A DNA stretch of 64,000 nt from Magicicada septendecula (Eukaryota; Arthropoda; Insecta; Hemiptera; Cicadidae): positions 62,001-126,000 of the forward strand of contig JAWRYS010000719.1 in NCBI GenBank assembly GCA_034769895.1. Direction: 5' to 3'. The notes beneath the pieces are model-generated. The model saw only the letters and a program-made list of their open reading frames with translations. It had not been told where the DNA came from and ran no database searches. Below, piece by piece: positions 9,790 to 24,200 of the stretch. Positions within the stretch are counted from its first letter, which is position 1; every line of letters begins with the position of its first letter. A program made the translations under genes and the position numbers.

Positions 9790-11270
9790 TTTCCGATCGT
9801 ACTGCTTCCGATTACAGTTTCTACTTATATGTCCCTACTTTCCGCAGTTATAACATATATTTTTTTTACGAGGGGTATAGCTTGCTTCCGTTTTAGGTTG
9901 CGTGTCATTTGATTTACCAGGGCTGTGCAAGTTGTTCGGTCTATTAAATGGTCGCCTATCACGTTGGGTTTGCACATCGGTCACCAGGGCTTGCATTTCA
10001 TTTCTACTAGGCTCGGTTGATTTCAAAGCATGTCTGTTCTGATCTGCTTACCATACGTTCGACGAGTGAATACTGCATTTTTCGAGATCCGCAAAGGTGT
10101 TGGGTTTATTTATTAACGCTAAACGAGATCTTTCCTCTGGAGACAATCCTACTAAAATGGTATCGACCATCTGTCTCTCATTCCAATCTACATGCAGTAG
10201 TCGAGAAGATTCCCTGATGTCAGAGATGTAATGGGCCAGTCTCTCATGAGCTCCTTGTACTCGAAGTACGGTCTTTCTTTTAAGTTCCTCATAAATTTCG
10301 GTGGGAATAAAATATTTTAAGATAGTAGTATGCAGTTCTTCTACTGGAAGTGTAGAGCTTAATGATTCCAGCACACGATTCTTTAATGGTGGTTTACATT
10401 TCGGTAGGAGGACTTGCAAAATTTGCCAGTCATTTAGTTGCTGTAAATCCTTTATCAGCAGGAGGTATTTGATGAAGTTTAGTAGTTTAGTAACATTCAA
10501 ACCATCCGTGTATGGAATTTCAGCTAAGAGTTTTTCTACGGGATGAGTGATTTTTCCGTAGAGGTCAACATTATAATTTACGAGTGGTATAGCTTTAGGA
10601 GGACCAGATGCTGCATTAGGGGTAGTCAATTCGTACATCCCGGAGCGATTGTGGGAACCACTGGGAGGTGGGGCTTCAGATATTGTATGGGTATTCACGT
10701 CTCTATTTGGGTTTTGCTCTCGACTCGGTTGTATTTTCGATACGGTGGGCGATTCCTGATCCGTGTTGGGGGGAAGTTGTTCTAAGGTAGGAGATTGAAC
10801 TGGGGAGATGTATAGTTTCTTCAAGGATTTTTCAATTTCATCCATTCTGAATGAGTCGGACCTTCTTCGCAATTGTCTTATTATTGTGGGTAATTTCTGT
10901 AAAGCCTCATCCGCAAAACTTTGGACGTCAGGAGGGATTACCGTGATGTTGGGCCAGTTTAACAAATTTTTCATTCGCCGGGTTAAATGTTCTATCCTTT
11001 GAGTTGTCCGAATATTACCGCAGGAGATTTCTCGTCTTGAAGGGTTTGGGACAATAAAGTCAACTCACTATACTTGGCATAATAAGTTTCTCTTTCGCTC
11101 TCATAATCGAGTCCGCTTAAGTTACTTAATTGCGCGGGTGTATCAGATCCACTTTCGCGTATAGACTTGGGCAATTCCGCGACTGTTACATTCGCATGAG
11201 GTAAACCGCGTAAAAGAGCTTCATAGCACAGTTCGTCTTTTAATAGTAAGTCTGGATTAAATAGGGCCAT
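9790..11270 (-). pseudogene. gag: E1 Gag region with zinc knuckle
   Basis: The region runs from the ATG at 11270 through an amino-terminal helical segment, a Ser/Pro-rich linker and a capsid-like helical part. It ends in a basic, Asn/Pro-rich nucleocapsid part with ICYNCGK, the start of a CCHC zinc knuckle that binds element RNA. Gag would form the virus-like particle. The region is broken by about two to three interruptions shared with the other copies. It is almost identical to the E0 copy. Confidence 0.88.
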
Positions 11271-13873
11271 GTTTACCTTATATCTATCACACTAAAACTT
11301 ATTCTACTACACTATACACAATTATTGCATACACACTTTAGTTCATGGTAAAACATTTGCATGAGTTGTAAGAGAATTACTTATCATCTCAGAGAAAGAG
11401 AAAAAATTCACACAGACGTCACTTTACTTTCAACGATCAGCTGTTACGCTGGAATGTGGGTCAAACTAGTTTTCTTTAAACACTGGCATAGTATTAAGCG
11501 TAAGAAGGGGGGAATCAAGCTCGAGGGTGAAGAGAATGTTATTGTTCCACTCAACAACAGCTGACGGCTTCCTTTACAGACTTGTACCGGCTTGGTTCAA
11601 CGAGGGTGGTATGTGCGATGCGGAACGATATGCGTTTTAAACAAGTTACAGCCCGTTACTAAGCTGACTTTTAGTTATTATTTGGTTTTACGTACTAATT
11701 TTAATTTATCTAATTCTGCTACTAGAAAGGAGTAGAATTTCGCTTACAATTTATTTACACGTAATTGAACTTGTTTTATTTAGTCAGTTGTTTATATGAC
11801 TCACCTTGGCAATAGAAAGACGAATTACATATTTATGCAGGCTTATACAGGAAAACTACAGGTCTTGAATTGTCGCAAAATAGACGTGTTAGAGACTGAA
11901 CATTTTGACAAGTACATACATGAATTGGTGTAATACAAGCTAATATTTTCACGTATATTAAGTAAATCATATACGAGTATGTGCGTAATCTCACACAAAA
12001 TTTACAATTGTGAATTTAATATTGTCACTATTATTCTTTTATGCTACTTAGCCTTTTTGTTTTACATACAATACATCAAATGAGTGCATAGATCTGCAGA
12101 GTGCCGCATCTTATATGCGTCACGATGCTTACAAACCTTTTATATATAAAGCAGAGTGGCGCATCTTATAACGTGTCGGCTACGTTATAACCTAGGGAAC
12201 CCGTGATAATTGACTCTGGCCAATTATACAGGCTGCCTTCATTGTAACAAACTGAAAATTAATCAAATCACTATCAATAATTATAAGTACTCTAATAAAA
12301 GGAAACTGGGGAGGGAGGTTTGCTGATTTATGCACTCAATTTAGTATGTAACAAAGATGACATCTCTTTATTTACGTGTGATTAATAATACATTACAAAT
12401 AAAAATTTTTTAGCTTACACTGAAATGGTAAGGGGGTTTTCAATATTTAAAATGATAATACAGTTAGTGTATTTACCTCGGATCCGAGTCTCTTTAAACT
12501 AGTTAGGAATTTTCAAATTTACTCTACTTCTTTAGTCAATTACATAATTACTTAAAATACCATTAGAAGAATGGTTTCGTTTTGATGTGCGATGTTCCAA
12601 CGCTACATCATAAGAGTTATGTTACAAAGTATGATTTCTGAAATTTCTTGTTCCAACATTGTTATTCTTAACGCTTAGAGATTGTCATTTAAAGTCTTTT
12701 CCTTTAAAATTACTTATATTTAAAAGATACATTATTCACGGAAGACGAGCTTCCGCGTCACCTCTAGTTAATCGTTTCAGTCCATGTCCTGCCGCGTGAT
12801 TCTTCTGTACTCTCTTAATAGTGTGTCGTCATCGTGGTAGTCTTTCCGGTGGAGGTCCTCGGAGTCAACTAATGATGAAGTGGATGTTACGGTGTCATCT
12901 AGAATGAAGTCGTCCTGTTTCTCAGTGATAGTGTAAATGCAGTTGAGGTCTTAGTCTTCACTTTTCACAGTTATTCCCATCACATTTGTAATAGCACAGT
13001 AGTATTTGAGTTTATATATTCGTTACACATTATGACGGAACCCCAAAATAACTTGAACTATATTTTTAATAGGAGATGTCACCTTACACACTTATTTCAT
13101 TCATTCACATCTTTGTGTTAAAACACACTACATTTTAGTTACATAGATCTCCACACTGTTAGTTGAAGCTAATAACAAAATTAAAAAAAAATTTGTGCAG
13201 CGCTCCGCTTGGAGCTGTTTACAGATTGAACGTCGCATCTCAAGTCCTACATTGTTGCAACAGGAAAATTGTAACGACGCGGAGTGAATACTCCGCCATA
13301 ACATAGTTCCAACTTTTAATTAGTAATACAGTCTTACAGTTCGACATAATAAACAATCAAGACTTTGCTTGTCTACAGAATTTATTACAACTACTACTAG
13401 TGACTTTGAATTATTTATTATTTACATTATAGTTTACAGGTATTTTTATTTAATGCCAGGTCGGTATGCAAGTTGGATCCGGTATACACAGGTCATAGCA
13501 TGATAATTTAATAAAGGGTTAACAGTTTTTTAACTCTTTCTTTCTCAGTTTTAGTTAAATTCCCTTTTTAATACTCATTACTATTATGAGTTAGTTCAGG
13601 GGTATTATTCGGTTTAATAGTGCGATTTAATGGTTTTAACTAAATTCCCATTTTATATTTGTATTATTATTTATTTATTTTATTTTTTTAAATTTAAATC
13701 GTCACATACTCCACCGCTTAAAGAAGACATGGAGGAGAACTTTTAATAAGGTGAATTCGAATGTAAGGTACTGGGGCACACTTGTCGTTACTGTGTGAAG
13801 TTTCTCTCCTTCTTCTCCTTTTTTTTTTTTATTTAGTTGCATGAGTTATCCACAACTTACTTCTTCTGATTAT

Positions 13874-13935
<62 letters not shown>

Positions 13936-16513
13936 TTACAAACTAATTCTTAACTTACGTAAAATTCACACTTTATGACTACATATTAAGACACATAAAC
14001 TTCTTCTTATTTCTACTACTTAAAACTACTACCAGTTTTTTCTTTGGGTTTTAGTTACTCTATTCACAGAGTTAATCTCTAAATAATTTATTACTTAGTG
14101 GTCATGATAGTGGTCATGGTAGTGGTCAGCTGACTACTCACTTCGCTCATCTTTCGCTGAACAGGATCTAAGGTTGAGCCACTCTCATCCTTGTCATCGC
14201 AACACATTAACCCTACTTCAGAATTTAACTATCTTAAAAAAAGTGTAAGTAAATTATACAGCTTACCTGGATGACCGGGTCACTTGTTCAAAACCTGGAG
14301 GAGGCCTCCTAGTGGAAGAAAGGCCTCGTGCTGGGGAACCATTAGGCAATCGAATTAATGAGGTGACCTCAATTTCCAAACTCAACAACAACAAATTGAT
14401 TGGTTCTCTAATCAAAAAAGCATTACAATTTTATATACAATGCGTGTACTTCATAGTGCCCAGAATATAGAAGTATTCACTTGAAATAACAATAATCAAG
14501 CAACAAAACCTCTCCGGTAAATTTTAAAGCCTTTACAAAAATATAATTTCGATATATTTTGGCAATAAATTATTATTAACATTAATAAATAAAAAGAAAT
14601 AAATCCAGAGGTTCTCAAAATTTAATACGTCTAATAACAATAATTTATTAATAATTTAATACTGTTTGATTTATTATTAACATTAATAAATACAAAAAAT
14701 CGAGAGGTTTTTTAAAATTTAATACATCTAATAACTTTTTTTTTTTTTTTTACAGGACGCATCTGGTTGTACTGTTAATTAATTAACACAAACGACATGC
14801 ACCATCTAAAATCTCAATAAACAAAAATTAAATTAAGAACAACAACAATATAATTAGTAAAGGTATAATGTTAAAATATAATTTGGTAATCATGTTCTTG
14901 AGTAAGAAATTCACCATGTGTGCTCAATTTTTTTTTTTTTTTTTCTAAACTTGTATCGCTCAATGGTTTATTGATTTCCTAGTGTACACCATTATAAAAA
15001 AAAATTAAATAACATATTCTTTAAAAATGTAAAATGTTTTATACATACACATGTGTGTATACGAATGACTAGATCCATGACACTATTTTTATATACTCAT
15101 CACTCAACAATTAATTAATATTTAATTAATTCAACATGTTTTAAACTGAGCCAACATTATTAAGTTCCATTAGATTTATGAAGATATAAATATACAAAAA
15201 AAATGTTAACATTAATTTGAAACTCACAGAGAATTAAAATAAATTCTAAATCCCAACACGTGTAGGGATATGACATAGTTTGACCCAATGTGTTGGACCA
15301 TTCACAACCTGTTATGCCAAGGAGTGCACACAATACATATGATTTGATCATTTTCTTTTGACTTACATTCACTAAACAATTTTCACACAAACAGTTACAT
15401 AGTTACATGGAGAACACAGATAAATATTGAGAGACTATCTCCGAGAAAATAAAGGAACCATGTATTCTTCACTCTAGTAGCGCTGGGAAGTGCCTTCCCA
15501 CTGCAAGGTTTAAATAGATCCCAAATCACCAGAAGTATCTTAACACATTTCGTTTTTAAATTTTTGTTTTTTTGTGTTTTTTTTTTGTTTTGCCTTTTTA
15601 TATCTTAAAAAAAACTTTGCATAGAAGGTAATACCATCACTTCACTAACGGCACAAGAAGCTGACCTCACGATTAAAAGAAATATAAGATGCCAGTCCAG
15701 TTCAACCGAATTTGAAAAGAAAACTTGAGTTCAGAAATGAATTAGCAATCATTAAAATAGCCTGGGTATACCAGATATTAAGCAAAGTAAAAAAAAACAT
15801 CAAGAATTAAAGCAAAAGTTTTTTTTTTTTGTGTTAAGATAACTCACTTGCCGAGAAACTCAATTAGTGCCACATGCACACATAGGAATAAGTTAATAAT
15901 TTTCTTTGCAAAAATTCACCTCCACTGCACACGAGAAACATGGTTCTCCAGACATACCTGTAGAGATCGGCACTAGCCCCATATAAGTTCCTTGATCTTC
16001 TCACATTTAATCTTGGTCTGACGCTCAGGAAACGGATGAACGGGCCGCAGACACCCCAGAGCACACCTCTTAACTCAGCCGGCCATAATAAAAATCAATC
16101 GCCCGGTATTAAAGAAAACAATTAATACTTTTTTCAGAAGCCGGGCAAGAAAACGTCTCGCCCGGTTGAAGGAACAAGTCAGAGAGAGAGCACAACACGT
16201 GTATAAGACAACTACCAGCCCGGCCTCTCACAGCGGAGCAGTGAAGCTCAAGTCGCGACGCATCCCAACTAGATGGCGTCGCGAGTATCCAATTAGTAAG
16301 TTGCCGTAACGAAATTCCATAGTTACGGCACAAGGTTGATCAGGCCTCATTCCTAATTCTACGATTAGCACCTTGCATGTTTACTCAGGTACAAGATAAC
16401 TTGTCTACCTTGTATTTCCTTTTTCTAGTTTTCGCTCTGCCATTTCCCTTTTTTTTATACAGTTTTATCTGCGAAATATGTGTTCTTCGTACATATTCTT
16501 GAGTCGCAGGTTC
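11271..16513 (-). other. Spacer between E2 integrase and E1 Gag
   Basis: At 5243 bp this is the longest spacer, because its AT microsatellite has expanded to about 55 bp (13878-13932). It carries the same hairpins, repeats and polypurine tract as the first spacer. Several substitutions, such as GTTGCAAC in the second hairpin near 13255, are shared only with the next spacer. No gene is seen apart from the doubtful 76-aa frame at 15160-15390. Confidence 0.7.
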
Positions 16514-17448
16514 CTACAGGGCTACTGTTACTGGGGTTAAGTACTTCTGGATTTGGTAAGGACCACACCATCGGTATGATAGTTTAGAGGTGGTCTTATC
16601 AATTGCACTACTAGTCGGGTGTGTTTTATACATTACTAAGTCACCGACTTGGTACTTAACTAAATTGTTATTATTACTTCTCTCGTGATATTTTCGTGAT
16701 TTCTCTAAGTTCGCTCTTAAATTTGCGCGAGCTTCATTCCAGATTTTCTTTATATGCTTATCCTTAATTTGCTGGGGTAGCAAGTCATGTATTTTCCATT
16801 TTGTGGACAATGGGTGGTTTGGTTTGTACTTATACAGTAACTCAAACGGGGTCGATTTATGTCCTTCGTGATAAGCTGAATTGAAGGCGTATTGTATCCA
16901 GGATAGGTTCTGGTCCCAAGACGTATGGTCGTTCGCATGGTAGGCTATTAAAACAGATTTGAGGTTTCGCAAATACCTTTCAGCAATACTGCCTTGCGGA
17001 CGATACTCCGTAGTGGTAATATGGTCTATCCCTAACTTGAACACATATTCTTAAATTCCTTTGCCTTAAACTGGGGTCCGTTATCTGACACTAGATGTAC
17101 AGGTGTACCAAAATCTTTAAACAATCTCTCCTGTAATATCTTTACAGTGGTCGACGCTAACGCTCGCCGCATGGGATACATCCAAACAAATTTGGTGAAC
17201 GAATCTACACATATGAGTAGCATCGTATTTCCTGATTTAGATCGAGGGTAGGGACCTGAAAAGTCTAAATAAAGTTTAGAGAACGGGGTAGTAGGGATTT
17301 CTGAAATTAATTGGCTTATTTGACTGTTTCTTGCTGGTTTGCTGAGTGCGCATAACTTACACTTTTTTACGAAGCTAGCTATTTCGCTGTTCATATTGTT
17401 CCAATGATATTCCTTACGAATGCGATGTATTGTTTTATTTATTCCCAT
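16514..17448 (-). pseudogene. pol: E2 integrase, broken
   Basis: This copy has the same zinc finger, DDE core and GPY tail as E1, with matching motifs SDNGPQF and WCGPYQI. It carries about one interruption not shared with the other copies, so it decayed after the array formed. Confidence 0.9.
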
Positions 17449-17478
17449 ATGTGCTCCAATGGTGGATGAATGGTAGTA

Positions 17479-19554
17479 TTACATCAGCATAGGCTTAATT
17501 ACATCAGGGGCAATTATTCTTAATTCCTTTCCATTTGCTATTCTGTGGCATAGTATTCTTTTACTCAATACGTATTTATCTGATTTAATTCCTTCCTCGA
17601 GTTGTTCTATAATTGGCTTCAAAAGAGGGTCTTGTTGTTGATACTGAGCGACGTTGGTAAACGCAAGGGGGAATTCGGTAATTACGGTGTTAACAATGGG
17701 TGTTTCTAGACTCTCCATGGTTTCGGGAGTATTAGTGGGCGACTGGAACATACGGGACAGGGTATCCGCGACTACATTTTGTGTACCTCTAATATGTTGT
17801 ACTTTGAATTTGTAACAGTTTAACCTCAATACCCGTCTTCCAATACGTCCTAACTGTTTAGGGTGATTCAGTAACCAAGATAATGCTTGATTATCAGTTT
17901 CCAACAGGAACTCTTTATGTTCTAAAGAAGGTTTAAACTTCTCAAAAGCAAATACAATAGGTAAACATTCTAATTCATATGCGGAGTATTTCTTTTCTTG
18001 GTCAGTCAAAGTGCGTGAAGCGTAACTAATCGTTAGTCTACAGTTTTCTATTTCCTGATATATTACTGCACCTAACGCTACACTTGAACTGTCGGTCTGA
18101 ACTACGAAAGGTTTCGTAAAATCTGCTAATTGTAATACCGGGGGCGATATGATGCTTTCTTTTAGTTTTTCGAACGCAGTTTGGTGTTGTGGAGTCCATT
18201 CAAATTTCGCTCCCTTCTTTCTTAAGGCATTCAGAGGTGCGGCTATTTCGGCTAGATGAGGAATATACTTGTGGAAATAATTTATCATTCCCAAAAATCG
18301 GGCTATTCCTTTAGCATCCCGCGGTGGTAAAAATTCTCTGATCGCACGGGTTCGTTCGGGGTCTATGCTTACCTTTCCGTTGGCCTTTACGATGTGACCT
18401 AAAAATGAAAATTGTGGGACAGCAAAATTTACTTTTTTGGGATTAACTGTTAATCCGGCTTTCTGTAATCGAGATAACACTTCACGTAGATGTTTAAGAT
18501 GTTGGTCCATCGATTCGCTGTAGATTACAATATCATCCAGGTAGTGATACACATATTTAAATTTTATATCATGAAATAATTTCTCTAATAGTCTACTGCA
18601 TACGGAACTTCCTTGTGATATTCCAAAGGGTACTCTCGTAAATTGGTACAGGTTGAAAGGAACAGCAAAAGCGGTTAGACGTTTGGATTCTTCCGAAAGG
18701 GGTATTTGGTGAAATGCCTGATTTAGATCCATTATAGTAAAGACTTTCGCTTTGGTGAAATAATGAAAAGCACTGTGGATGTCGGGAAGCGGGATAGATT
18801 CAAATTCTATTCGTTTATTTAATTGCCGGTAGTCCACAACTAGTCTGTGTTTGTCGTGACTTTTTGGTACTAAAAATGAGGGTGATGAATACGGTGAAGT
18901 AGAGGGTTCGATGACTCCTTGTTCTAGTAACTTGTTGATATGGTTCCTCATTACTTCCATTTTGGGCGGCGATAACTTGTATGGGGGAAGGCGTATTACT
19001 TTGTGGTCGCTCAGATTGATCTTGTATTCTATTAGGTTCGTTAGTCCTAGCTTAGGGGTAAGAACGGTGGAAAACTCTTTTATTAGTTTCTGCATGCTCA
19101 GCCTATCTCCACTTTCTAGATGAGATAATTCAGACTCATGGTGTCCTATATGTGTAGTCGATGACCCAGTACTTTCTTGTTCTTCTGTTTCACAATCAAA
19201 ATTATACTTCCGTGTACGGTCGAATCGAAAATAATATTTCTTCTCGTGGATGTCAAGAATTATTCCCGTTTTACTGATAAAGTCAGCTCCCAATATTAAG
19301 TCGGGTCCTAAATCATCACATACTAACATTGAAAAAAACCACGTTAGATTCTTAATTTTTACCTTAATGGTGATGCTGAGTTTTATCACTAAATTTTGTT
19401 TATTGGCAGTAGCACATCTTATATTCACAGCTTGACTGCGTTTCACTACGTTGTGTTCGAATAATTTATCTGCCAACCTCTGACTGATTAAGGTTCTAGT
19501 CGATCCAGAATCGATTAATCCGAGGGTGGATATAACACCTAGGTCAACTTGTAT
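17479..19554 (-). CDS. pol: E2 Pol: protease, reverse transcriptase, RNase H
   Basis: The frame is open with DSG, YLDD and the RNase H acidic residues in place. It differs from E1 by very few residues, one of them ELECLP in place of ELECLA in RNase H. That near-identity supports recent duplication. Confidence 0.94.
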   Translation of the reverse strand: MQVDLGVISTLGLIDSGSTRTLISQRLADKLFEHNVVKRSQAVNIRCATANKQNLVIKLSITIKVKIKNLTWFFSMLVCDDLGPDLILGADFISKTGIILDIHEKKYYFRFDRTRKYNFDCETEEQESTGSSTTHIGHHESELSHLESGDRLSMQKLIKEFSTVLTPKLGLTNLIEYKINLSDHKVIRLPPYKLSPPKMEVMRNHINKLLEQGVIEPSTSPYSSPSFLVPKSHDKHRLVVDYRQLNKRIEFESIPLPDIHSAFHYFTKAKVFTIMDLNQAFHQIPLSEESKRLTAFAVPFNLYQFTRVPFGISQGSSVCSRLLEKLFHDIKFKYVYHYLDDIVIYSESMDQHLKHLREVLSRLQKAGLTVNPKKVNFAVPQFSFLGHIVKANGKVSIDPERTRAIREFLPPRDAKGIARFLGMINYFHKYIPHLAEIAAPLNALRKKGAKFEWTPQHQTAFEKLKESIISPPVLQLADFTKPFVVQTDSSSVALGAVIYQEIENCRLTISYASRTLTDQEKKYSAYELECLPIVFAFEKFKPSLEHKEFLLETDNQALSWLLNHPKQLGRIGRRVLRLNCYKFKVQHIRGTQNVVADTLSRMFQSPTNTPETMESLETPIVNTVITEFPLAFTNVAQYQQQDPLLKPIIEQLEEGIKSDKYVLSKRILCHRIANGKELRIIAPDVIKPMLM

Positions 19555-19768
19555 TTAGGGCAATAGACATTTAGTCCAATCACTTTTAATTATCGCGTTA
19601 CATTTCTCAATAAACCTTTTAACATAGGGATCTATTTTTCTAGTGTTCTTTTCTTTTTTCTTTTTTTTTTATTCTCGTTGATTTCTTTGGGTTTACCGGT
19701 TCTCAAGATGCTGCGGAAGACACAGGATTTCGGGTCTCCCTGCCTTACATGTTTTTTGGATTAGGTTG

Positions 19769-21249
19769 TTTCCGATCGTACTGCTTCCGATTACAGTTTC
19801 TACTTATATGTCCCTACTTTCCGCAGTTATAACATATATTTTTTTTACGAGGGGTATAGCTTGCTTCCGTTTTAGGTTGCGTGTCATTTGATTTACCAGG
19901 GCTGTGCAAGTTGTTCGGTCTATTAAATGGTCGCCTATCACGTTGGGTTTGCACATCGGTCACCAGGGCTTGCATTTCATTTCTACTAGGCTCGGTTGAT
20001 TTCAAAGCATGTCTGTTCTGATCTGCTTACCATACGTTCGACGAGTGAATACTGCATTTTTCGAGATCCGCAAAGGTGTTGGGTTTATTTATTAACGCTA
20101 AACGAGATCTTTCCTCTGGAGACAATCCTACTAAAATGGTATCGACCATCTGTCTCTCATTCCAATCTACATGCAGTAGTCGAGAAGATTCCCTGATGTC
20201 AGAGATGTAATGGGCCAGTCTCTCATGAGTTCCTTGTACTCGAAGTACGGTCTTTCTTTTAAGTTCCTCATAAATTTCGGTGGGAATAAAATATTTTAAG
20301 ATAGTAGTATGCAGTTCTTCTACTGGAAGTGTAGAGCTTAATGATTCCAGCACACGATTCTTTAATGGTGGTTTACATTTCGGTAGGAGGACTTGCAAAA
20401 TTTGCCAGTCATTTAGTTGCTGTAAATCCTTTATCAGCAGGAGGTATTTGATGAAGTTTAGTAGTTTAGTAACATTCAAACCATCCGTGTATGGAATTTC
20501 AGCTAAGAGTTTTTCTACGGGATGAGTGATTTTTCCGTAGAGGTCAACATTATAATTTACGAGTGGTATAGCTTTAGGAGGACCAGATGCTGCATTAGGG
20601 GTAGTCAATTCGTACATCCCGGAGCGATTGTGGGAACCACTGGGAGGTGGGGCTTCAGATATTGTATGGGTATTCACGTCTCTATTTGGGTTTTGCTCTC
20701 GACTCGGTTGTATTTTCGATACGGTGGGCGATTCCTGATCCGTGTTGGGGGGAAGTTGTTCTAAGGTAGGAGATTGAACTGGGGAGATGTATAGTTTCTT
20801 CAAGGATTTTTCAATTTCATCCATTCTGAATGAGTCGGACCTTCTTCGCAATTGTCTTATTATTGTGGGTAATTTCTGTAAAGCCTCATCCGCAAAACTT
20901 TGGACGTCAGGAGGGATTACCGTGATGTTGGGCCAGTTTAACAAATTTTTCATTCGCCGGGTTAAATGTTCTATCCTTTGAGTTGTCCGAATATTACCGC
21001 AGGAGATTTCTCGTCTTGAAGGGTTTGGGACAATAAAGTCAACTCACTATACTTGGCATAATAAGTTTCTCTTTCGCTCTCATAATCGAGTCCGCTTAAG
21101 TTACTTAATTGCGCGGGTGTATCAGATCCACTTTCGCGTATAGACTTGGGCAATTCCGCGACTGTTACATTCGCATGAGGTAAACCGCGTAAAAGAGCTT
21201 CATAGCACAGTTCGTCTTTTAATAGTAAGTCTGGATTAAATAGGGCCAT
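19769..21249 (-). pseudogene. gag: E2 Gag region with zinc knuckle
   Basis: The layout matches E1. A Thr replaces Ala in the VQG(A/T)HERLAH motif; this variant is shared with all Gag copies to the right and not with the two to the left. The region is broken in the shared manner. Confidence 0.87.
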
Positions 21250-24200
21250 GTTTACCTTATATCTATCACACTAAAACTTATTCTACTACACTATACACAA
21301 TTATTGCATACACACTTTAGTTCATGGTAAAACATTTGCATGAGTTGTAAGAGAATTACTTATCATCTCAGAGAAAGAGAAAAAATTCACACAGACGTCA
21401 CTTTACTTTCAACGATCAGCTGTTACGCTGGAATGTGGGTCAAACTAGTTTTCTTTAAACACTGGCATAGTATTAAGCGTAAGAAGGGGGGAATCAAGCT
21501 CGAGGGTGAAGAGAATGTTATTGTTCCACTCAACAACAGCTGACGGCTTCCTTTACAGACTTGTACCGGCTTGGTTCAACGAGGGTGGTATGTGCGATGC
21601 GGAACGATATGCGTTTTAAACAAGTTACAGCCCGTTACTAAGCTGACTTTTAGTTATTATTTGGTTTTACGTGCTAATTTTAATTTATCTAATTCTGCTA
21701 CTAGAAAGGAGTAGAATTTCGCTTACAATTTATTTACACGTAATTGAACTTGTTTTATTTAGTCAGTTGTTTATATGACTCACCTTGGCAATAGAAAGAC
21801 GAATTACATATTTATGCAGGCTTATACAGGAAAACTACAGGTCTTGAATTGTCGCAAAATAGACGTGTTAGAGACTGAACATTTTGACAAGTACATACAT
21901 GAATTGGTGTAATACAAGCTAATATTTTCACGTATATTAAGTAAATCATATACGAGTATGTGCGTAATCTCACACAAAATTTACAATTGTGAATTTAATA
22001 TTGTCACTATTATTCTTTTATGCTACTTAGCCTTTTTGTTTTACATACAATACATCAAATGAGTGCATAGATCTGCAGAGTGCCGCATCTTATATGCGTC
22101 ACGATGCTTACAAACCTTTTATATATAAAGCAGAGTGGCGCATCTTATAACGTGTCGGCTACGTTATAACCTAGGGAACCCGTGATAATTGACTCTGGCC
22201 AATTATACAGGCTGCCTTCATTGTAACAAACTGAAAATTAATCAAATCACTATCAATAATTATAAGTACTCTAATAAAAGGAAACTGGGGAGGGAGGTTT
22301 GCTGATTTATGCACTCAATTTAGTATGTAACAAAGATGACATCTCTTTATTTACGTGTGATTAATAATACATTACAAATAAAAATTTTTTAGCTTACACT
22401 GAAATGGTAAGGGGGTTTTCAATATTTAAAATGATAATACAGTTAGTGTATTTACCTCGGATCCGAGTCTCTTTAAACTAGTTAGGAATTTTCAAATTTA
22501 CTCTACTTCTTTAGTCAATTACATAATTACTTAAAATACCATTAGAAGAATGGTTTCGTTTTGATGTGCGATGTTCCAACGCTACATCATAAGAGTTATG
22601 TTACAAAGTATGATTTCTGAAATTTCTTGTTCCAACATTGTTATTCTTAACGCTTAGAGATTGTCATTTAAAGTCTTTTCCTTTAAAATTACTTATATTT
22701 AAAAGATACATTATTCACGGAAGACGAGCTTCCGCGTCACCTCTAGTTAATCGTTTCAGTCCATGTCCTGCCGCGTGATTCTTCTGTACTCTCTTAATAG
22801 TGTGTCGTCATCGTGGTAGTCTTTCCGGTGGAGGTCCTCGGAGTCAACTAATGATGAAGTGGATGTTACGGTGTCATCTAGAATGAAGTCGTCCTGTTTC
22901 TCAGTGATAGTGTAAATGCAGTTGAGGTCTTAGTCTTCACTTTTCACAGTTATTCCCATCACATTTGTAATAGCACAGTAGTATTTGAGTTTATATATTC
23001 GTTACACATTATGACGGAACCCCAAAATAACTTGAACTATATTTTTAATAGGAGATGTCACCTTACACACTTATTTCATTCATTCACATCTTTGTGTTAA
23101 AACACACTACATTTTAGTTACATAGATCTCCACACTGTTAGTTGAAGCTAATAACAAAATTAAAAAAAAATTTGTGCAGCGCTCCGCTTGGAGCTGTTTA
23201 CAGATTGAACGTCGCATCTCAAGTCCTACATTGTTGCAACAGGAAAATTGTAACGACGCGGAGTGAATACTCCGCCATAACATAGTTCCAACTTTTAATT
23301 AGTAATACAGTCTTACAGTTCGACATAATAAACAATCAAGACTTTGCTTGTCTACAGAATTTATTACAACTACTACTAGTGACTTTGAATTATTTATTAT
23401 TTACATTATAGTTTACAGGTATTTTTATTTAATGCCAGGTCGGTATGCAAGTTGGATCCGGTATACACAGGTCATAGCATGATAATTTAATAAAGGGTTA
23501 ACAGTTTTTTAACTCTTTCTTTCTCAGTTTTAGTTAAATTCCCTTTTTAATACTCATTACTATTATGAGTTAGTTCAGGGGTATTATTCGGTTTAATAGT
23601 GCGATTTAATGGTTTTAACTAAATTCCCATTTTATATTTGTATTATTATTTATTTATTTTATTTTTTTAAATTTAAATCGTCACATACTCCACCGCTTAA
23701 AGAAGACATGGGGGAGAACTTTTAATAAGGTGAATTCGAATGTAAGGTACTGGGGCACACTTGTCGTTACTGTGTGAAGTTTCTCTCCTTCTTCTCCTTT
23801 TTTTTTTTATTTAGTTGCATGAGTTATACACAACTTACTTCTTCTGATTATCAAAATATATATATATATATATATATATATCCTTACAAACTAATTCTTA
23901 ACTTACGTAAAATTCACACTTTATGACTACATATTAAGACACATAAACTTCTTCTTATTTCTACTACTTAAAACTACTACCAGTTTTTTCTTTGGGTTTT
24001 AGTTACTCTATTCACAGAGTTAATCTCTAAATAATTTATTACTTAGTGGTCATGATAGTGGTCATGGTAGTGGTCAGCTGACTACTCACTTCGCTCATCT
24101 TTCGCTGAACAGGATCTAAGGTTGAGCCACTCTCATCCTTGTCATCGCAACACATTAACCCTACTTCAGAATTTAACTATCTTAAAAAAAGTGTAAGTAA

